From NCBI GenBank assembly GCA_015680685.1, contig MNCI01029020.1, forward strand, positions 32,998 through 96,997: 64,000 bases of DNA, read 5' to 3'. The notes beneath the pieces are model-generated. The model saw nothing but the letters and a program-made list of their open reading frames with translations. It was not told the origin of the DNA and searched no databases. Shown piece by piece: positions 59,479 to 64,000 of the stretch (position 1 is its first letter; each line of letters begins with the position of its first letter). Position numbers and translations under genes: made by a program. This DNA is from Gnetum montanum (Eukaryota > Streptophyta > Gnetopsida > Gnetales > Gnetaceae).

Positions 59479-59945
59479 TGGCAAAGAACCATCCCTAAGG
59501 AGATTGGAAACCTAAAAGAGCTAGTGGATATGTACCTCAATGTAAATTCTTTGACTAGCATCATTTCTCCATAGCTTTCTTCTAGCTCTAGTCTACAAGT
59601 GTTGTAGCTTTATTGCAATCAACTAATTGGACCTATATGTAGTGAATTAGGATCCCTAAAGAAGCTCAGTGTGCTTGCATTGCAACATATGAGATTGACA
59701 GGAGCCATTCCATCTTCATTAGGGGAGTTAAAATCCCTGAATAGGCTTGACCTTAGTCTTAATAATTTTATAGGAGTCATCTAAGAATTCTTGATTCTAT
59801 CCTAGAGCTTAATGTCCTAAATGTAAAGAACAATGTTTTATCTTGCCAGGTTCCACAGGATCTAGAAGATCTATAGGAAGGATTTCAATATGACAATAAT
59901 TCAAAGCTATGTGGAACGAAGGGCTTCAAACTTCTAGAATGTAAT
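59479..59945 (+). pseudogene. Fragment of a leucine-rich-repeat receptor gene
   Basis: The plus strand encodes several plant-type leucine-rich repeats: TIPKEIGNLKELVDMYLN, GPICSELGSLKKLSVLAL, LTGAIPSSLGELKSLNRLDL and NNFIGVI, matching the consensus LxGxIPxxLGxLxxLxxLxLxxN. Near 59820 the sequence continues as LNVLNVKNN and QVPQDLEDL, then FQYDNNSKLCGTKGF (about 59882-59928) and a Cys. This is the usual end of a leucine-rich-repeat ectodomain in plant receptor kinases or receptor-like proteins. In-frame stops and at least one frameshift make it a pseudogene. No transmembrane or kinase part is visible. It lies sense to gag inside G and has no counterpart in C or H. Confidence 0.8.
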
Positions 59946-60331
59946 TTATTAGTTTCAGTTGTAGAAGAGAAGCTTATGGGCTTGCTGAACATCAGTTGCT
60001 ACTACCACTTACCATCCTCTCATGCCATTTTTGCTCTTCACTTGCCATGTAGTGCTATCCTACTTGAGCCTATTAAAACAATGCTTTCTTGTGGCCTTAC
60101 CAGATCATGCTACATCATGGCCGGTTGTGACACAGTAGGTCATGCTAATGCTAGCTTAGGATTGAGATGCCCCTTTATAGGGCCTCTTTTCTTCCATGAA
60201 GATTGACTAAAAATATATGTGATCTTTTCAATCTTTCCCAACTTTCTTTTTCTATTTCCATCCAAGACATTCTAGTCTTATTCCATAAGCTTACGCAATT
60301 GGATGTGAACAAAATGGTAATTTCTTATTCA

Positions 60332-60700
60332 TCCAAGTCCCACATGATATGGTAGCATGTGGGGAAGCATGTGAACACATAAAAATTGCTATTTTAACTT
60401 ACATGCTAAGAATCCAAGTCCCACATGATGTGGTAGCATGTGGGGCAACATGTGACATACAAGAAACTACTATTTTAACTCACACACTAAGAATCCAAAA
60501 CCCTCATGATATGGTCGTATGTGGAGCAACACGTAAACACATAAAAAATTACTATTTTAACTCATACCCTAAGAATCTAAGTTCCACACACTATGGTAGC
60601 ATGTTAGGTAGCATGTGGCACATGGGAAATTACTATTTTGACTCATATGCTACCAATATGAGTTCCACACGCTGTGGTAGAATTTGGGATAAAAAACTAC
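60332..60700 (+). repeat. 80-bp tandem array in G
   Basis: Five units starting near 60332, 60411, 60491, 60574 and 60655, about 79-83 bp each. Each has CCCACATGATGTGGTAGCAT-type sequence whose CCCACATG and CATGTGGG arms can form a hairpin. Similar segments lie in the G LTRs (45100-45140, 63300-63335). Confidence 0.82.
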
Positions 60701-62683
60701 TAATTTCCTTCTCCAAACTTGTCCATACATTTCCTAGTGGACCCTCCAAAACATGAAAATAAAAATTAAAAAAATATAATTTATATTCATACATTGTATG
60801 TGAGAAAAATTTGTGAGAGAATTGATAAGATACATTGAACTTGAACCTAAAACTAGCTTTTTTAAGCTGGTTTAACCATGAAAACTCACTATTTTGATCA
60901 TTTATAACCTAAATTTGCTACTTTTGATAGTTTATAGCATTTTTTTGCTAATTTTGATAATTTATAGTTTGTTTAGTTAGATTTTTGCTTATTCTAACTA
61001 CAAAATGACTAAAAAATATTAAATTTAATTAATTAATATTCTTTTAACCTTGCTTGCCTCACTTAACTTCATTTAACCTTGTTTGTCATATTTTCTTTTG
61101 TGTTAATCATATTTTACTTTATGTTACCTTGTTTTTACTTTGATTTTACCTCAATTTACTTTGTTTTGATCATGTTTTAACCTTGTTTAGCCATATTTTA
61201 CCTTATTATGGCCTTATTTTACCATATTTTGCCTAGTTTTACCTTACTCTGCCTTATAGTAATCCTACCTTGCCTTGTTTAGCCTTTTCTTACTTTTTTT
61301 GACCTTATTTAGCCTTTTTTTGCATTATTATTATAGTATTTTGCATTATTTTAACATTTTTTAATAATTGTACCATGCAAATGCCATTTAATGTACTTAT
61401 GTTGGTGTGTAGAGTTAAGTTATGGAGCTGACAAAGTAATTCGACTAGCCTTTGAGCCCAAGTAAACCCTTATGGTGATGTTGTTTAACCAAGTTACCCT
61501 TAAATGCCTAAACTGAGAGCTTGTAAGCCTTTGACCATATAGCCTCAATGCCTTAGAATGGCCTACTTAGTTTTACCTAGAAGCCAAAAACATCACAAAG
61601 GATTTCTCCATTAAATTCCCCATTTCAAACCATGATGGTGAGGAGAAAACCCTAATACCAAGTTCCTCACTACAACCTTAGTTTGTTTGAACATCATCAA
61701 AGCCCCACAAGCCAACACTGGAATCTTCACATGGAATTGATTACCTCTAACATTAAATTATTTCCTTTTAGTGTTGTTGAACCTTTGTTTATAGGTTTGA
61801 ACAAGCATGAATGACGTTGAAAACTCCTATGGCCTATAACAAGCAAGCTTGCATAAACTCATAATACTTTTTCACATCTCAAAACACTGCAAACTTTATT
61901 TGAATCTATAAAGAATCAAATAGAGTGCTCATGTTTCATCAGTTGTAACATATAATGGCCCATCTCTACTTATAAACATATGTAGCCTTTTGTGAACATA
62001 TGTATTCTTTGACTTGTTTGGTTATCCTCTTAGAGTTATGCTTGCAAGATGATCCCAGAGTCATCACAAGGGTGTGATTCATCGCAAAGGGTGGGTCACC
62101 ATGTGACCTTGATATACAAGATTTGATTAGCTTGCTTGATCTTGTCAATAGTGCTTACTTGACATCGCCTCCATTACCCCTCCCAAGCCATGACCCCATA
62201 GCTAAATTATAACCTTTCTTACCTTGTTAACACTAAAAACCAATACTTGATGTTATGCATCATGGCCATGTGACATCTCCTTCAACATGATTAGCCAAGA
62301 AAATTCAATAACTATACCACATCTTATTCAAAAGAAAATAAAAATTCAACCTTGACAATGAAACCTCTTTGAATAGCAAGTAGTCCAATCATGAAGCATG
62401 AAAACCTCTTCGATCAACAAACATGTTACTACCATACCATAACCATAATGTCAACATTTGTAATTCTTTAGTAGCCCATGTGACCTTTCTTAGATAGCCA
62501 ATGTAGCCATTATCTTATCCCAAACTTTTGACATCCCATCATGACCTCATCTCATCATTGTGACCACTTCCTAACATGAATCAATAGCTATAGAATCAAG
62601 TATGAAGAGGGGGCACTAATGATGAACCTATCATGATGTTTCATGTTCTTTGAGGATATCTCTCAATTCAATTATCAAAACAT

Positions 62684-62700
62684 CAACAAAGAATGGAAAA
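62684..62700 (+). other. Polypurine tract of element G
   Basis: CAACAAAGAATGGAAAA directly before TGAAACA. The context (CAACAAAGA) is the same as before the 3' LTR of C. Confidence 0.65.
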
Positions 62701-63819
62701 TGAAACATTTCAAGGATAATTCATATTACAAATGAAAACCCATAACTAAGATCTTCATGGTAATTTGATGAAGATATGAAGGAAAAAATAATTTTCTTAT
62801 TTTCCCATCAAAAATCCTATCATGTGACCTTGTTTTGGCATAATATTAAGTCATTTTTAGTGTAAAAAATGAGGCTTGTAGTCCATAAGCTATAAATCCC
62901 ATTTACTCCAACTTATGGAGGCTAAAAATGCTCCACAATATACAAATTCCATTTACTCCAACTTGTGGGGGCTAAAAATGCTCCACAAGCTATAAATTTC
63001 ATTTATTGCAACTTGTGGGGCTACAACTTCTCCACAAATTATAAATTCCATTTACTCCAACTTGTGGAGCTTAAAAATGCTTCACAAGTTGCTAATTCCA
63101 TTTATTTTACCTTCTGAAGACCAAAAATTCTCCAGACGCTACAAAAAATTAGGCTGTTAATCTCACACACTACACATTTTAGCTTCACCCACTATGGTAG
63201 CTTGTGGCTAGCTTGTGGAACTTGGGTTTTAATTCCACACACTATGGCAGCATTTGGGGCAACATGTTAGGTTTTTGCTTTAATTTCATATGCTACACAT
63301 CTCAGTCCCACATGCTATGGCAGCATGTGTGACAACATGTGGCACTTGGGTTTTAAGTCCACATGCTGCACTTTGGCCTAGGAACAACTTGTAATGCTTT
63401 AAAACTATAACAAATACCAACATCAAATATTTGGAGCCTATTTATTCTAGATCGAGCATCATTTCTAGGATCTTTGAGGAATGTTCTCTTGGCAAAAAAA
63501 ATTTACTGCACACTTGTAGTGGAAAGATCACGTAGTAGTAACAAAACAAGAGCTTCTGTAGCCTTTTATAGCCATTTATCAGTGTAGATCAAATAGAAGA
63601 CTAGTGACAATTAAGTGCAAAACATAGCCTACCACCTGCACTAAGTCTCAAGGATATTTTCATATTTTTAGACTTTCAAAGCTCACTAATCTATATCTTC
63701 AAAACCTACTTATTTTTAAAATTTTATAGCATTTAATATTAAGTTTGCAATGTTTAATCGTTTACCACATCTTCTTATTTATCTCTTTCTATCTCTGCAT
63801 TGCACCTCATGTTCATACA
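62701..63819 (+). repeat. 3' LTR of element G, interrupted by LTR I
   Basis: Aligns with 44547-45588. At 63819 it reads GTTCATACA, and the next bases are a new LTR; the 5' copy continues GTTCATACATTTTTTCAC at 45575, so the break is precise. Confidence 0.85.
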
Positions 63820-64000
63820 TGATGAGTGGCGAGGTACCCCTACACTCCACCATACGAATACGAGCGTGCACGCGCGATCCGGTCGAACTCCGCAGACTAA
63901 ATGCCTTAACGCCACAAGAAACACTTGGGGTTAATCGTTCGTTGTCTTCCCAGGCTTGCTTGTATGTGTCACGGTGTATGGTTAAGCAAGTCTGAGGTAT
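63820..64000 (-). repeat. LTR I: start of a minus-oriented Athila-like LTR, cut by window end
   Basis: TGATGAGTGGCGAGGTACCC at its left end; the first 90 bp match the solo LTR at 34786 closely. It keeps many CpG sites (CGAGCGTGCACGCGCGATCC) that are lost in the other copies, so it is probably the youngest insertion here. The left flank is ATACA (63815-63819). Whether it is a solo LTR or part of a full element cannot be seen. Confidence 0.85.

Larger units (their letters stand above)
58713..62700 (+). other. Non-coding 3' region of element G
   Basis: Continuation of G after H. It has a short TAAAACTAGCAACAC-type repeat stretch (59037-59130) like those of C and H, a receptor-gene fragment (59479-59945), an 80-bp tandem array (60332-60700), a T-rich ACCTTGTTTT field (61040-61340) and, from about 61350 to 62620, ordinary-looking sequence with no coding frame I can support. 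Confidence 0.65.
44547..63819 (+). mobile_element. Element G: non-autonomous gag-protease LTR element, split by H and I
   Basis: 5' LTR from 44547 (TGAAGCATCTC), gag-protease about 46771-49777, then H (49778 to about 58712), G's non-coding 3' region to 62700, and a 3' LTR from 62701 (TGAAACATTTC) that is broken at 63820 by LTR I. The left flank, CAAGG, is in D. No reverse transcriptase, RNase H or integrase is visible in about 9 kb of G sequence. Its LTR is unrelated at base level to those of C and H, but the 3' internal end (TGATGTTTCATGTTCTTTG...) and gag-protease are homologous, so it is a third family of the same kind. Confidence 0.8.

Overview
This window looks like plant nuclear intergenic DNA, almost entirely transposable elements. 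Evidence: Athila/Tat-type Ty3/gypsy elements primed by a tRNA-Asp-like site, a plant-type LINE reverse transcriptase, tRNA-derived SINEs, and a fragment of a plant leucine-rich-repeat receptor gene. Nearly every coding stretch is broken by stops and frameshifts, and older copies have lost CpG. The species is not readable; a large-genome seed plant, possibly a gymnosperm, is a guess. I see no intact host gene, rRNA, tRNA or CRISPR.

Layout, left to right. 1-4349: minus-strand Athila-like element A (reverse transcriptase, protease, gag, PBS, 5' LTR), cut by the window start. 4350-6703: degraded LINE. 6704 to about 38400: plus-strand gypsy element F, split by element B (9610-31766, flanked by a perfect 5-bp duplication CCTAC) and by a solo LTR (34786-35586, duplication ACAAG). 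B is itself split by C (12616-21449), a gag-protease element without reverse transcriptase. 38887-41874: six copies of a tRNA-derived SINE and a 21-base assembly gap. 41880-42314: protease fragment of minus-strand gypsy E. 42315-44546: minus-strand gypsy D, with a second LTR (42520-43511) inside its LTR. 44547 to 63819: G, another gag-protease element without polymerase. G is split by a third such element, H (49778 to about 58712), and its 3' LTR is broken at 63820 by a fresh-looking LTR (I) that leaves the window. The nests read F<B<C and E<D<G<(H, I).

Two populations coexist. A, B, D, the two solo LTRs and I share LTRs with TGATGAG...CTCATCA-type ends; F is a weaker match. B adds a third ORF after integrase, apparently with its own promoter-like module. 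C, G and H carry gag and a retropepsin-like domain but no reverse transcriptase, RNase H or integrase, so they probably depended on autonomous relatives. They also carry hairpin-forming LTR repeats, arrays of a TTAAACTRGCA-type motif and, in G, a host receptor-gene fragment. The most unusual signals are this three-member family, the internal promoter-like module of B, the captured receptor fragment, a 149-bp duplication at the C insertion, and the tandem SINEs.
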